Shown here: piece by piece, positions 29,736 through 38,381 of the stretch
How positions within the stretch are numbered: position 1 is the first letter of the stretch
How the letters are laid out: each line of letters starts with the position of its first letter
Origin: an uncultured Collinsella sp.
GTDB taxonomy: Bacteria; Actinomycetota; Coriobacteriia; Coriobacteriales; Coriobacteriaceae
NCBI GenBank assembly: GCA_900542085.1
Contig: UQMK01000001.1
Coordinates: forward strand, 141,470 to 205,469
DNA: 64,000 nucleotides
Direction of reading: 5' to 3'
The notes under the pieces: generated by a model
The model's input: only the letters and a program-made list of their open reading frames with translations
Databases searched by the model: none
What the model was told of the DNA's origin: nothing
Translations under genes and position numbers: made by a program

Positions 29736-30995
29736 ATGAAATACACCAAGCTCGAGCGTAACTGGGTTATGTACGATGTGGGCAATTCGGCCCTCGTGTT
29801 GCTCAATACCTCGGTGGTGCCCATCTACTTTAACGCCATCAATACTGGTGCTTCCTCGGCAGACCTGGTGGTCGCTTGGGGCAACGCTCAGACGATCGCC
29901 TCGCTGGTCATTGCCATGCTCATGCCCATTCTGGGCGCGCTTGCCGATTACGCCGGCAACAAGATCAAGTTCTTCTTGGGCTTCTTCCTCACGGGCCTGG
30001 TTCTTTGCCTGGCGCAGGCTATCCCAATGTCCGCCATGGCATTTTTGACCGTGTACGTGCTGTGCACCATCGGCCTTAACTCTTCTATGACGTTCTACGA
30101 CGCCATGCTGCCCGACATTACCACCGACGAGCGCATGGACGCCGTGTCCAGTTCGGGCTATGCCTGGGGCTACATCGGTTCCACCGTGCCGTTCATCATC
30201 TGCCTGGCGCTCATCATGGGTGGCCCCGCTCTTGGCGTCCCCACCATGCTGGCAACGCGTCTGTCGTTTATCATCACTGGTGCCTGGTGGCTCATCTTTA
30301 CCCTGCCGCTCATTCGCACCTATAAGCAAAAGTACGGTCGCGAGCGCGGTCCCGAGGACACCATCGGCCACATCGTGGGCGGTGTGTTCTCCGAGGTCGG
30401 ACACACCATGCGCGAGATCGCCCACAACAAGACCGTGCTGGTCTACATGATCGCGTTCTTCTTCTATATCGATGGCGTCCACACGGTCATTTCCATGGCT
30501 ACCAGCTACGGCTCGGCTTTAGGCATCGACTCGACCCAGCTGGTGCTGGCGCTGCTCGTTACGCAGTTTGTGGCCTTTCCGTCCGCCATCATCTACGGCA
30601 AGCTCGCCGGACGCGTGGGCACGCTCAACATGATCCTGGTGGCCGTCGCCGCCTACATGGGCATTGTGCTGTTCGCCGCATTCTTCCTAAAGACCGCCTT
30701 CGAATTCTGGGTGCTTGCCATTATGGTCGGCCTGTTCCAGGGCGGCGTGCAAGCGCTCAGTCGTAGCTACTTTGGCCGCATTATCCCCAAGGAAAAGTCC
30801 AACGAGTACTACGGCTTCTTTGACATCTTTGGTCGTTATGCAAGCGTCATGGGCACTTTCCTGGTGTCGGTCGTCACCTCGCTGACCGGCAACCCGTCGC
30901 TGGGCGTCCTTTCCATTGGCGTGCTGCTGATCGTTGGCTTTATGCTGCTGGTTCGCCTGTCCCGCATGACTCAGGCGGCAGAGCAGACCGCATAG
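29736..30995 (+). CDS. MFS transporter, UMF1 (Atg22-like) family
   Basis: 419 residues with about 12 membrane helices. The N-terminal LERNWVMYDVGNSALVLL and the loop YDAMLPDITTDERMDAVSSS with GYAWGYIGS are hallmarks of UMF1-family permeases. The central loop and the GGVQALSRSYFGRIIPKEKS region also fit. Natural substrates for bacterial members are poorly known. A TACGAT box at 29689-29694 is a possible -10. Confidence 0.92.
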   Translation: MKYTKLERNWVMYDVGNSALVLLNTSVVPIYFNAINTGASSADLVVAWGNAQTIASLVIAMLMPILGALADYAGNKIKFFLGFFLTGLVLCLAQAIPMSAMAFLTVYVLCTIGLNSSMTFYDAMLPDITTDERMDAVSSSGYAWGYIGSTVPFIICLALIMGGPALGVPTMLATRLSFIITGAWWLIFTLPLIRTYKQKYGRERGPEDTIGHIVGGVFSEVGHTMREIAHNKTVLVYMIAFFFYIDGVHTVISMATSYGSALGIDSTQLVLALLVTQFVAFPSAIIYGKLAGRVGTLNMILVAVAAYMGIVLFAAFFLKTAFEFWVLAIMVGLFQGGVQALSRSYFGRIIPKEKSNEYYGFFDIFGRYASVMGTFLVSVVTSLTGNPSLGVLSIGVLLIVGFMLLVRLSRMTQAAEQTA

Positions 30996-31087
30996 GAGCG
31001 AGCGGCTATTGGGCCTGTCCGCGGTACTCTTTTGGGGTTATCCGCAATAAACATTGCGACTTGCGAGCAATGATTTGCCCAAGTGGG

Positions 31088-31093
31088 TATGAT
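31088..31093 (+). promoter_or_regulatory. -10 box for the glycosyltransferase/two-component operon
   Basis: TATGAT, about 20 bases before the terminator-like hairpin at 31111-31145. No good -35 is visible at standard spacing. Confidence 0.4.
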
Positions 31094-31110
31094 GGAATCA
31101 GCTAGGTCGC

Positions 31111-31145
31111 GGGGCGTCGCCTGTGTTTGGCGGCGCCCCGTTTTT
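31111..31145 (+). terminator. Terminator-like hairpin immediately before the glycosyltransferase RBS
   Basis: GGGGCGTCGCC pairs with GGCGGCGCCCC across a short loop, followed by GTTTTTG; the GGGAGGG ribosome binding site starts 9 bases further. It could end UMF1 transcripts or attenuate the downstream operon. Confidence 0.65.
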
Positions 31146-31165
31146 GTGTTGCAGGGAGGGAAGGC

Positions 31166-32353
31166 ATGAACGCCACGGTTGTGATTCCAACATATTGGGC
31201 AGACGACGAGGCCCATGCAAACGCTCCCGGCGTCTATGACCACTCGACGAAGCTCAACGCCACCAATCCCGAGCTCGACCGCTGCCTGGCCTCGCTCGAG
31301 CAGGTGCGCGACATTCCGAGGATTATCCTTTTGGTGGTCTGCCCCATCTCGGCTACGGCTGATGTGTCGAAGCGCGTCCACGAAATCGTCGACGCGCACC
31401 CTACGCTCAAGGTCACCGTGGTTACCAACACCCAGGCATCGCATATCGCCGACCGTGTGGCGCAGATTGCTCCCAAGGGCTCGGGCGAGTGCGTGAGCCT
31501 GCGCGGATACGGCGCCATTCGCAATATGGGGCTTGCCTGCGCTGCGGTGCTCGGCCACGATGCCGTTGTCTTTTTGGATGACGACGAGACCGTTATCGAT
31601 GCCGACTTTATGAAGCGCGCGACCTATGCACTGGGCCAGCAGACGCGTCAAGGCCTGCCGATTTTGGTTAAGAGCGGTTACTTTTACGATCGAGACGGAT
31701 CGCCGTTGGCGCCCACAGACAAGGTGGGCATCTGCCATCGTTGGTGGACCAAACGCATCGAGTTTAATCGCTGGATGAAAAAGGCGCTCTCGGGCACCCG
31801 TATTTCGCGTTCAAACTACGTGTGCGGCGGCCTTGTGGCGCTTCATGCCCGCGCCTTTACCCGTGTGGCGTTTGACCCGTTTATCACCCGAGGCGAGGAC
31901 CTAGATTACCTCTTTAACATGCGCATGTTTGGCTACGACGTGTGGTTTGACAACGAGTGGGTTGTTCGTCACCTGCCGCCCGAGTCCGAGAAGCGCTCGC
32001 CGCGCTTTATGCAGGATGTGTACCGTTGGTACTACGAGCGTGCCAAGCTGACATTTGCCGCGCACCAGCAGGAGCTCGTTCCCGTCACGGCCGCGTCGCT
32101 CATGCCCTATCCGGGCCCGTGGATTTCGCGCGAGCTCGACGACCGCGTGCGCAAGACCGCCATGGTTCGCAGCATGTTTACCCGCGAGCACGAGGGGTAC
32201 CTGCGCATTTGGCGGCACGGTATTGACGAGGCCAAGACCTACGCGCGTCAAAACGCCGCAAGCTACCTGCGTTTTCAGAGCTTCTGGCCCAAGATCATGG
32301 ACGGGCTCTGGCGCGACGCACAACTGACCAGCATCCTGGAGGGGACTGAATGA
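31166..32353 (+). CDS. Family 2 glycosyltransferase
   Basis: 395 residues from the ATG after GGGAGGGAAGG. GT-A fold features: NATVVIPTYWADDE at the N-terminus, and the metal-binding acidic motif VVFLDDDETVID. No membrane helix is visible, so it is cytoplasmic. Its stop overlaps the start of the histidine kinase by 4 bases, so a glycosyltransferase and a two-component system share one transcript; control of a surface glycan by pair 2 is a reasonable inference. Confidence 0.85.
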   Translation: MNATVVIPTYWADDEAHANAPGVYDHSTKLNATNPELDRCLASLEQVRDIPRIILLVVCPISATADVSKRVHEIVDAHPTLKVTVVTNTQASHIADRVAQIAPKGSGECVSLRGYGAIRNMGLACAAVLGHDAVVFLDDDETVIDADFMKRATYALGQQTRQGLPILVKSGYFYDRDGSPLAPTDKVGICHRWWTKRIEFNRWMKKALSGTRISRSNYVCGGLVALHARAFTRVAFDPFITRGEDLDYLFNMRMFGYDVWFDNEWVVRHLPPESEKRSPRFMQDVYRWYYERAKLTFAAHQQELVPVTAASLMPYPGPWISRELDDRVRKTAMVRSMFTREHEGYLRIWRHGIDEAKTYARQNAASYLRFQSFWPKIMDGLWRDAQLTSILEGTE

Positions 32354-33693
32354 TCGACCGCCGCGCCCAGCGCGATAATTCAATATCAATCTTTCGCGTG
32401 ATCGCCGTTGTCTGCGCCATTTGCGTGCTGGTGTACTTTATTTTTGCCCTGGCGACTGGAATCGAGCCGATCGCGACCGTGGTCGCCTGCGCACTGCTGT
32501 GCATCTTTCTGTGCATTTTTATCTATTTGACGCTCAATCCCGATTCGGTGCGTTCGCAGTACACCGAAGAGACGCTCTCGGTGGCCTCTGCCATGCTCGA
32601 GGACATCAAAGGCGGTCTGACGCAGGAGTCGGCGCGTCTGGTGTGCCAGCGCATTTTGCCCGAGACGCGTGCCATGACGGTTGCCATCACCGACGAGAGC
32701 AACGTGCTGGCCTGCGCGGGCGAGTTTGAGGAAAAGCTGCTGCCCGATTCGCCCATCCACACACTTGCCACGCGCTACGTCATCGAGCACGGTATCGTCC
32801 AGTCGTTCAACCGTGTGGTGGACGTGGTGGGCTCGGATGGCTCGCACAACCATGTTCCTGCCGGTATCATCGCTCCTATCAAGGTGGGCGACCGCACCGT
32901 CGGCACGCTCAAGTTCTACTACAAGACCCCGCGTGCCGTCGACCGCACTCAGTACGCGCTTGCCTCGGGTTTTGCCGAGATCCTGTCCACGCAGCTCGCC
33001 ATCCACGAGCTCGAGGTGCAAAAGGAGCTCACGGCCCGTGCCGAGGTGCGTGCCCTGCAAGCGCAGATCAACCCGCACTTCCTGTTCAACACGCTCAACA
33101 CCATCGCGTCGTTTACGCGTACCGACCCGCTGCGCGCCCGCGAGCTGCTGCGCGAGTTCTCCTCGTTCTATCGCGCCACGCTCGACAATTCGGGCTCTCT
33201 CATTCCCGTGTCGCGCGAGGTCGCGCAGACCAAGCGCTACCTGACGTTTGAGAAGGCGCGCTTTGGCGAGGATCGCGTGCTGGCGACCTTCGACGTGTCC
33301 GAGGACGTCGAGGACACGCTGGTGCCGGCATTTGTAATCCAGCCAATCGTCGAGAATGCCGTGCGCCATGGTATGGGCGACGACGATGCACTGAGGATCG
33401 ACGTGTCGGTCCACAGGGATGGCGAAGATGCGATTTTGATTGTGGTCGCCGATAACGGCGTGGGCATGGACGAAGGCACCGCTGCCAGACTGTTTGACGA
33501 ACGCTCCGCCCGTCCCGACGCCAGCTCCCCGCAGGGCGGCGGCGCCGGTGTGGCCATGCACAATATTTCGGAGCGCATCCATCGCTTTTATGGACCGCAC
33601 TCTTATACACGCGTCGAATCGGCCCCGGGCAAGGGCGCTAAAGTGCTCCTGCATCTCGATTTGTCGGAGAGCATCTTCGACATTCAAGAGTAG
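32350..33693 (+). CDS. LytS-type sensor histidine kinase (pair 2)
   Basis: 447 residues; paralogue of the kinase at 26315. Two membrane helices (about 15-65), GAF-like domain (about 85-215), INPHFLFNTL with phosphorylated His near 243, and ATPase motifs IVENAVRHG and VADNGVGMDEG. GGGAGVAMHN matches the G2 box. The pair keeps the shared stretch LASGFAEILSTQLA. The regulator gene starts 72 bases downstream. Confidence 0.92.
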   Translation: MIDRRAQRDNSISIFRVIAVVCAICVLVYFIFALATGIEPIATVVACALLCIFLCIFIYLTLNPDSVRSQYTEETLSVASAMLEDIKGGLTQESARLVCQRILPETRAMTVAITDESNVLACAGEFEEKLLPDSPIHTLATRYVIEHGIVQSFNRVVDVVGSDGSHNHVPAGIIAPIKVGDRTVGTLKFYYKTPRAVDRTQYALASGFAEILSTQLAIHELEVQKELTARAEVRALQAQINPHFLFNTLNTIASFTRTDPLRARELLREFSSFYRATLDNSGSLIPVSREVAQTKRYLTFEKARFGEDRVLATFDVSEDVEDTLVPAFVIQPIVENAVRHGMGDDDALRIDVSVHRDGEDAILIVVADNGVGMDEGTAARLFDERSARPDASSPQGGGAGVAMHNISERIHRFYGPHSYTRVESAPGKGAKVLLHLDLSESIFDIQE

Positions 33694-33765
33694 AATGATA
33701 GGTTACGGGTTTAACGCTAGTTGGCGGATGCCCGACGTAGTTAGTTGACGAAAGGTTTTATCCCT

Positions 33766-34482
33766 ATGCTGCGTGCGATGATTGTGGATGATGAGGCCCC
33801 GGCCCGTTCGGAACTTCGCTTCTTGCTCGAGCAGACGGGCAAGATCGGCACGATCACAGAAGCGTCGAGCGTTCGCTCCGCTATCGAGATGCTTATGGAG
33901 AGCCGCGTCGATGTTGTGTTCCTCGATATCTCGATGCCTGGCGCTTCGGGTCTGCAACTTGCCGAGGCACTGCATAAGCTCAAGAATCCGCCGGCGATCG
34001 TATTCGTAACCGCGTACAGCGATCATGCGGTCGAGGCGTTTGATGTGGATGCCGTCGACTATCTGATGAAGCCGGTCGAGGAGGCTCGCCTGGATCGAGC
34101 GATCGATAAGGTTATGCAACGCGCCAAGCCTGTCACGGACAGCAAGGTGACCATCGAGCGCATCCCGGTGGAAAAGGGCGGCCGCAAGGTCCTCATCCCC
34201 GTGGACGACATTCGCTTTATTATGGCCAAGGACGATTACTCCTGTATTTATACGGTCGATGACCGCTTTTTGTCCACGACCTCGCTGGCACAGTTCGAGG
34301 CCAAGCTCTGCGACTTTGGCTTCTTCCGCGTTCACCGCCGCTATATCGTCAACTTGGCGTGTGTCACCGACGTCGAGACGGTTCCCTCGGGCGCTATCCA
34401 GCTGGGCATTACGGGCGTCGACGAACGCGTACCGGTTTCGCGCCGTCGCGTCGTACCGCTCAAAAAGGCCCTGAGCCTCTAG
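33766..34482 (+). CDS. LytTR-family response regulator (pair 2)
   Basis: 238 residues. Receiver with IVDDE, phosphoacceptor Asp54 in FLDISMPG and Lys in DYLMKPVEE; LytTR domain with FFRVHRRYIVNL and VPVSRRRVVPLKKAL. The ATG at 33766 was chosen because the in-frame upstream TTG lies before the GAAAGG box. Paralogue of the regulator at 27745. Confidence 0.94.
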   Translation: MLRAMIVDDEAPARSELRFLLEQTGKIGTITEASSVRSAIEMLMESRVDVVFLDISMPGASGLQLAEALHKLKNPPAIVFVTAYSDHAVEAFDVDAVDYLMKPVEEARLDRAIDKVMQRAKPVTDSKVTIERIPVEKGGRKVLIPVDDIRFIMAKDDYSCIYTVDDRFLSTTSLAQFEAKLCDFGFFRVHRRYIVNLACVTDVETVPSGAIQLGITGVDERVPVSRRRVVPLKKALSL

Positions 34483-34489
34483 TACACCG

Positions 34490-34539
34490 GCCCCGCAGCC
34501 CTGTAGACCAAAATCGTCTGCGGAGCCGTGGGGCTTTTT
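34490..34539 (+). terminator. Terminator of the pair 2 operon
   Basis: 19-base imperfect stem (GCCCCGCAGCCCTGTAGAC with GTCTGCGGAGCCGTGGGGC), then TTTTTG. The next RBS is about 25 bases away. Confidence 0.75.
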
Positions 34540-34576
34540 GCATGAATGCACCAAATCTTTTTGCGGAAGGGATCCC

Positions 34577-35044
34577 ATGAACAGTGCAAGCGCCAAGCGT
34601 ATCGACATTATCTCGGACACCCACGGCTATCTTTCGCCTGCGCTCTTGGACGAGCTTAAGGGTGCGGATCTGATTATCCACGCCGGTGACCTTACGTCGG
34701 AGATGGACTACGAGCACCTGCGCACCATCGCCCCCGTGCGAGCGGTGCTGGGTAATAACGACTACTACCGCGACTACGGCCCCGATGTGGACCGCTTGGC
34801 GCTCTTTACCTACGAAGGCCTCAAGTTCGCCGTAGCCCACTACCGCGAAGACCTTCCGGTGGGATCCGTAGACGTAGCCATCAACGGTCACACCCACGTA
34901 ACCAAAGAAGCCCAAGTGGGTCGCTGCCTGGTCCTCAACCCAGGCAGTGCCAGCTATCCAAGAGGCACCCGAGGCCCCACCATGGCCAGAATGCTCGTCA
35001 AGGACGGCAAGATTCTGAGCACCAAATTTATTGACCTAGAGTAG
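34577..35044 (+). CDS. YfcE/MJ0936-type metallophosphoesterase
   Basis: 155 residues from the ATG after GGAAGGGA. The calcineurin-like phosphoesterase motifs are intact: IISDTHGYL, IHAGDLTS, VLGNNDYY and INGHTHV, with a final NPGSAS. Members hydrolyse phosphodiesters such as cyclic nucleotides in vitro; the physiological substrate is not known. Single-gene unit between two terminators. Confidence 0.92.
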   Translation: MNSASAKRIDIISDTHGYLSPALLDELKGADLIIHAGDLTSEMDYEHLRTIAPVRAVLGNNDYYRDYGPDVDRLALFTYEGLKFAVAHYREDLPVGSVDVAINGHTHVTKEAQVGRCLVLNPGSASYPRGTRGPTMARMLVKDGKILSTKFIDLE

Positions 35045-35054
35045 GTGCAACAAA

Positions 35055-35087
35055 AACGGGGGATGCAGATTGCATCTCCCGTTTTTT
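35055..35087 (+). terminator. Terminator of the phosphoesterase gene
   Basis: ACGGGGGATGCA pairs with TGCATCTCCCGT (one mismatch), followed by TTTTT. Confidence 0.85.
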
Positions 35088-35201
35088 ATGAGCCAAAGGC
35101 CGAAGTTCAACAACAATCTTAGACAACCGCGCCGAGGAGAACGGGGACCTCGAGCCGCGGAAGCGGCGAGGAACAAAGTCTTTGAAGCAAGTGACGGCAG
35201 G

Positions 35202-35342
35202 GAGGGTCTCCGGGGCCGGCTGGCGCGGGTTGAGTTTGTCGCGAGTTCCGCACGCAAAGGAAAGCACTTAATGTGCTTTCCGTCTTGCGCAGGACTGTAG
35301 AGCAGCAAACTCAACCCGCGCCAGCCGGCCCCGGAGACCCTC
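35202..35342. repeat. 141-base foldback element with perfect 36-base arms
   Basis: Arms 35202-35237 and 35307-35342 are exact reverse complements (first arm begins GAGGGTCTCCGGGGCCGGCT). The inside continues to pair imperfectly down to a central hairpin, GGAAAGCACTT/AAGTGC-like at 35259-35281. It lies between the phosphoesterase terminator and the tRNA promoter in otherwise gene-free sequence (35088-35376). Confidence 0.85.
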
Positions 35343-35376
35343 CCGGAGGGACCGAAAAACTTTTTCAAAAAAGTTG

Positions 35377-35406
35377 TTGCGCGGCGGACAGACTTCTGTG
35401 TATACT
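35377..35406 (+). promoter_or_regulatory. Promoter of tRNA-Asp
   Basis: TTGCGC at 35377-35382 and TATACT at 35401-35406 with an 18-base spacer, 46 bases before the tRNA. Confidence 0.6.
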
Positions 35407-35452
35407 AATCCCCGCAGCGCACGCGAGCGGAAACAAACGCGAACGACTGCCT

Positions 35453-35530
<78 letters not shown>

Positions 35531-35540
35531 ACGCAATTAA

Positions 35541-35566
35541 AGCCACGTCTTCGGACGTGGCTTTTT
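35541..35566 (+). terminator. Terminator after tRNA-Asp
   Basis: AGCCACGTC-TTCG-GACGTGGCT followed by TTTTG. Confidence 0.9.
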
Positions 35567-35875
35567 GCGTTTAATAGGCCCTCGATCTCATATGCCTCTT
35601 TATCCAAATCACCGCATTCGCAACGAGCGAGCCGGCCTCTACTGATATATGTGTTCAAACAGGGGGTTTGTTGCGCAACATCTGTTCAATGAAGCAGGGG
35701 GTTCGATTATACTAAATTGCACTTTAGGCCGTACCTGATTCAGCCAGTCTTCAAGTGCGGCATTCAGTGAACACCCATATTTATAATTTGGTTGTTCAGG
35801 CGGTCATTTGGCGTCTCGACACAAGCTCGGCCCCGGAGCTCGTTCGAGCTGTTCGTATTCCTTGAAAGGGGAAAC
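35567..35875 (+). other. 309-base region upstream of the Rrf2 regulator gene
   Basis: Holds a 12-base palindrome TGTTGCGCAACA (35669-35680) and two imperfect direct repeats with GTTCAA and CAGGGGGTT (35653-35668 and 35684-35704). The promoter overlaps the second repeat, and a leader of about 155 bases follows, with a hairpin near 35837-35852. The arrangement suggests regulator binding, possibly by Rrf2 itself. Confidence 0.5.
35685..35713 (+). promoter_or_regulatory. Promoter of the Rrf2 regulator gene
   Basis: TTCAAT at 35685-35690 and TATACT at 35708-35713, spacer 17, immediately downstream of the TGTTGCGCAACA palindrome. Confidence 0.55.
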
Positions 35876-36361
35876 ATGGACATATCGAGGAAGACTGATT
35901 ATGCCCTTCGCATGCTTGCGATGCTTGCCGAGGAGCCGGAGCGGTTGCTTTCTGTTCGCACTGCTGCCGAAGAGGTCAATGTTCCGTATTCGTTTGCCCG
36001 TTCGATTCAGCACGGCTTGGTTCAGGCCGGCATTGTGGAGAGCCTGCGTGGTGTTCATGGCGGCATGCGCCTTAAGGTGAGCCCCGACGATGTCACGATC
36101 CGTCAGGTCGTAGAGGCCGTTCAGGGCCCCATGGTTATGAACGATTGCACCGCGCCCGATGGCGACTGTGCGCGCATGGGCACGTGCTGCTATCATCCCC
36201 TGTGGGCCGGAGCCCAGGCGCTGATGCGCGACTATCTCGATTCCGTTTCGCTCGGCGATATCGTCGCCCATCGCCGGTTCCCGGCCGTCGATCCCAAGTT
36301 CGCCGATCGCGATGCGTTTCCCGAGTACGCTGCCTGCGCGTACGCTTGCCGGGAGGAATAG
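35876..36361 (+). CDS. Rrf2-family transcriptional regulator
   Basis: 161 residues from the ATG after GAAAGGGG. Winged-helix N-terminus (DISRKTDYALRMLAMLAEE), the recognition region with VPYSFARSIQHGLVQAGIV, and the wing RGVHGGMRL. Cysteines in MNDCTAPDGDCARMGTCC give the three-Cys cluster used by IscR/NsrR-type members to bind an iron-sulfur cluster, so it likely senses redox, nitric oxide or Fe-S status. Rubrerythrin lies two genes downstream. Two further Cys near the C-terminus (ACAYACREE) are unusual. Confidence 0.9.
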   Translation: MDISRKTDYALRMLAMLAEEPERLLSVRTAAEEVNVPYSFARSIQHGLVQAGIVESLRGVHGGMRLKVSPDDVTIRQVVEAVQGPMVMNDCTAPDGDCARMGTCCYHPLWAGAQALMRDYLDSVSLGDIVAHRRFPAVDPKFADRDAFPEYAACAYACREE

Positions 36362-36381
36362 CGCGCATAAGGAGCATTGCC

Positions 36382-37287
36382 ATGATTCAGGACCCCTTTC
36401 GTTCGATGATTCGTTCGGAAGGGGTCCTGCGCTATCGCGACCTTCCGTGGCGCCGCACGCGCGACCCGTATATCATCTGGCTCTCCGAGGTCATGCTGCA
36501 GCAGACGCAGGTGCCGCGCGTGGAGACGCGCATGCCGGCGTGGCTCGATCGCTTTCCGACTGTCCAGGCGCTTGCTCAGGCCGCCCCTTCCGATGTCTTG
36601 GATGCGTGGCAGGGGATGGGCTACAATCGCCGCGCCCTGGCGCTTCACAGGGCTGCACAGTGCGTTGTGGAGGGCTGGGACGGGGAGTTTCCGCGCGAGA
36701 CGCACGACCTGGTCGCGCTGCCCGGCATTGGCCCGGCAACGGCGCAGGGCATCCGTTCGTTTGCATTCGATCTTCCGGGCGTGTATCTGGAGACCAACGT
36801 GCGCACGGTCTTTTTGCACCATTTCTTTCCCGATGTGCCGGCCGTTCCCGATCGCGAGCTGGTGCCGCTGATTCAAGCCGCCTGTCCGGCGGCCCCCGGT
36901 GCGCCGGCGGATGAGATTGCGCCCTTTGCCGTGCCTCAAGACGATGCCGACACGCCGCGCGCGTGGTATTACGCGTTGCTGGATTACGGCGCGTATCTTA
37001 AAAAGACGCTGCCCAATCCGTCCAGGCGGTCGGCGGGTTATAGTCGTCAGTCCAAATTTGAGGGCTCGCGTCGCCAAAAGCGCGCCCACATTGTGCGCAT
37101 GCTGCTGGCAGCGCGCGATGGACAGCCGGCAGGTATTACGCTTGATGAAGCCGTTGCAGGCGTTAACGAGATGGAGACGGCGGCCGGCCGAGAGCCGGTC
37201 GAGCGCGAGCTGGTCGCAAGCATTCTTGCCGATCTGGAGCGCGAGGGCTTTTGCCGCTCCGAGGGCGATCGTTGGTTGAGTATATAG
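36382..37287 (+). CDS. mutY: MutY-like HhH-GPD DNA glycosylase lacking the iron-sulfur cluster
   Basis: 301 residues, 20 bases after the Rrf2 gene, ATG after AAGGAGC. Catalytic-glutamate motif WLSEVMLQQTQV and the helix-hairpin-helix ALPGIGPATAQGIRSFAF place it with A/G-specific adenine glycosylases. The position of the conserved catalytic Asp (usually D in DTNV or DGNV) is Glu here (YLETNVRTVFLHHF). The four-Cys cluster loop that normally follows is absent: after DYGAYLKK the chain runs into a basic stretch (RRSAGYSRQSKFEGSRRQKR). The C-terminus is a short winged-helix-like segment rather than the 8-oxoG-recognising NUDIX-like domain. The symbol is therefore tentative. Confidence 0.8.
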   Translation: MIQDPFRSMIRSEGVLRYRDLPWRRTRDPYIIWLSEVMLQQTQVPRVETRMPAWLDRFPTVQALAQAAPSDVLDAWQGMGYNRRALALHRAAQCVVEGWDGEFPRETHDLVALPGIGPATAQGIRSFAFDLPGVYLETNVRTVFLHHFFPDVPAVPDRELVPLIQAACPAAPGAPADEIAPFAVPQDDADTPRAWYYALLDYGAYLKKTLPNPSRRSAGYSRQSKFEGSRRQKRAHIVRMLLAARDGQPAGITLDEAVAGVNEMETAAGREPVERELVASILADLEREGFCRSEGDRWLSI

Positions 37288-37401
37288 CCCGCTCAAATCT
37301 GAAGAACAGGATTGTAAGGTTTAGATTCTCGGCATGAGGGCATCCTAAAGACAAGGTCGCTCAAAGCCTATGGGCGGCATGCGTTGAAGGGAAGTACACC
37401 T

Positions 37402-37941
37402 ATGGATTTTGAGAACTCTCAGACCAAGAAGAACCTCGAGACCGCTTTTGCCGGTGAGTCCCAGGCACACACCAAGTATCGCTACTATGCATCCAAGGCC
37501 AAAAAGGACGGCTACGTTCAGATCTCGAACATCTTTGCCGAGACGGCGGGCAACGAGTCCGAGCACGCCAAGCTGTGGTTTAAGTATCTGCACGACGGCG
37601 CCGTTCCGGGCACTCTGGACAGCCTGCGCGACGCCGCCGCGGGCGAGAACTACGAGTGGACCACGATGTATGACGAGTTTGCCAAGACCGCCGAGGAGGA
37701 GGGCTTTGCCGAGATTGCCGCAAAGTTCCGTGGTGTCGGCGCCGTGGAGAAGGCTCATGAGGAGCGCTACAACAAGCTCGTCGAGCGCATTGAATCGGGC
37801 GAGGTGTTTAAGCGCGAGGGCGTAAAGGTGTGGAAGTGCCTGAACTGCGGGCACCTGCATGTGGGCGCCGAGGCGCCCGAGGTGTGTCCGGTGTGCAACC
37901 ACCCGAAGGCGTACTTTGAGGAGCAGGTGGTGAACTACTAG
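37402..37941 (+). CDS. rbr: Rubrerythrin
   Basis: 179 residues. The N-terminal ferritin-like diiron domain carries [16 protein letters not shown] and [15 protein letters not shown] with the Glu and His ligands, and [13 protein letters not shown]. The C-terminal rubredoxin-like domain has CLNCGH and [11 protein letters not shown]. It reduces hydrogen peroxide in anaerobes. It probably has its own promoter in the 114 bases after the mutY-like gene. Confidence 0.97.
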   Translation: MDFENSQTKKNLETAFAGESQAHTKYRYYASKAKKDGYVQISNIFAETAGNESEHAKLWFKYLHDGAVPGTLDSLRDAAAGENYEWTTMYDEFAKTAEEEGFAEIAAKFRGVGAVEKAHEERYNKLVERIESGEVFKREGVKVWKCLNCGHLHVGAEAPEVCPVCNHPKAYFEEQVVNY

Positions 37942-37960
37942 CGCGTGGCGCTGGCTGCTG

Positions 37961-38050
37961 CGGAGCGCAGGGCGGGGAAATACCTTTCCCTCTCGCTCAC
38001 GGCTCCGCAGGGTCGCGCGAGGCAAAGGTATTTCCCCGCCCTGCGCTCCG
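37961..38050. repeat. 90-base foldback element after rubrerythrin
   Basis: Arms 37961-37986 and 38025-38050 are exact reverse complements of 26 bases (first arm begins CGGAGCGCAGGGCGGGGAAA). It starts 20 bases after the rbr stop codon. Unlike a terminator it has no U-run. Confidence 0.85.
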
Positions 38051-38381
38051 GCTTCGGGTCGTCGCGTGCTCGTTACTGAAAAGCTGATTAGAAGTTTGTG
38101 TGCCGCCCCTTATGGGGCGGCACGTTTTGTTTGGGGTCCCTGTCTTCACAATTTCCGTCAAGCTTTTGGTCAGCTTTTGGTTAGTTGGCGGGTTGGTGGA
38201 AGGGCAAAAGATCATTCGACAAAAAAGCTCAGAGAAAGTGCTGGTAGGGGAGTTGTTGAGCTTTTCGACAGTTTTCTGACTATAGAATCTTTGCGGCTAT
38301 TGCCGCGGATTTCGTTGCCGCGGTCGCGATGGTGCGGGATGCTGGGCGCAAGCGTCGAATGCTCCGATTGAGGAGGCCAAC
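38051..38381 (+). other. 330-base region before the small membrane protein gene
   Basis: A terminator lies at 38100-38128. CAGCTTTTGGT/CAAGCTTTTGGT direct repeats are near 38160-38182, and there is a weak promoter-like stretch around 38256-38288. No gene seen. Confidence 0.4.
38100..38128 (+). terminator. Rho-independent terminator downstream of rubrerythrin
   Basis: GTGCCGCCCC pairs with GGGGCGGCAC, then GTTTTG. Confidence 0.85.
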
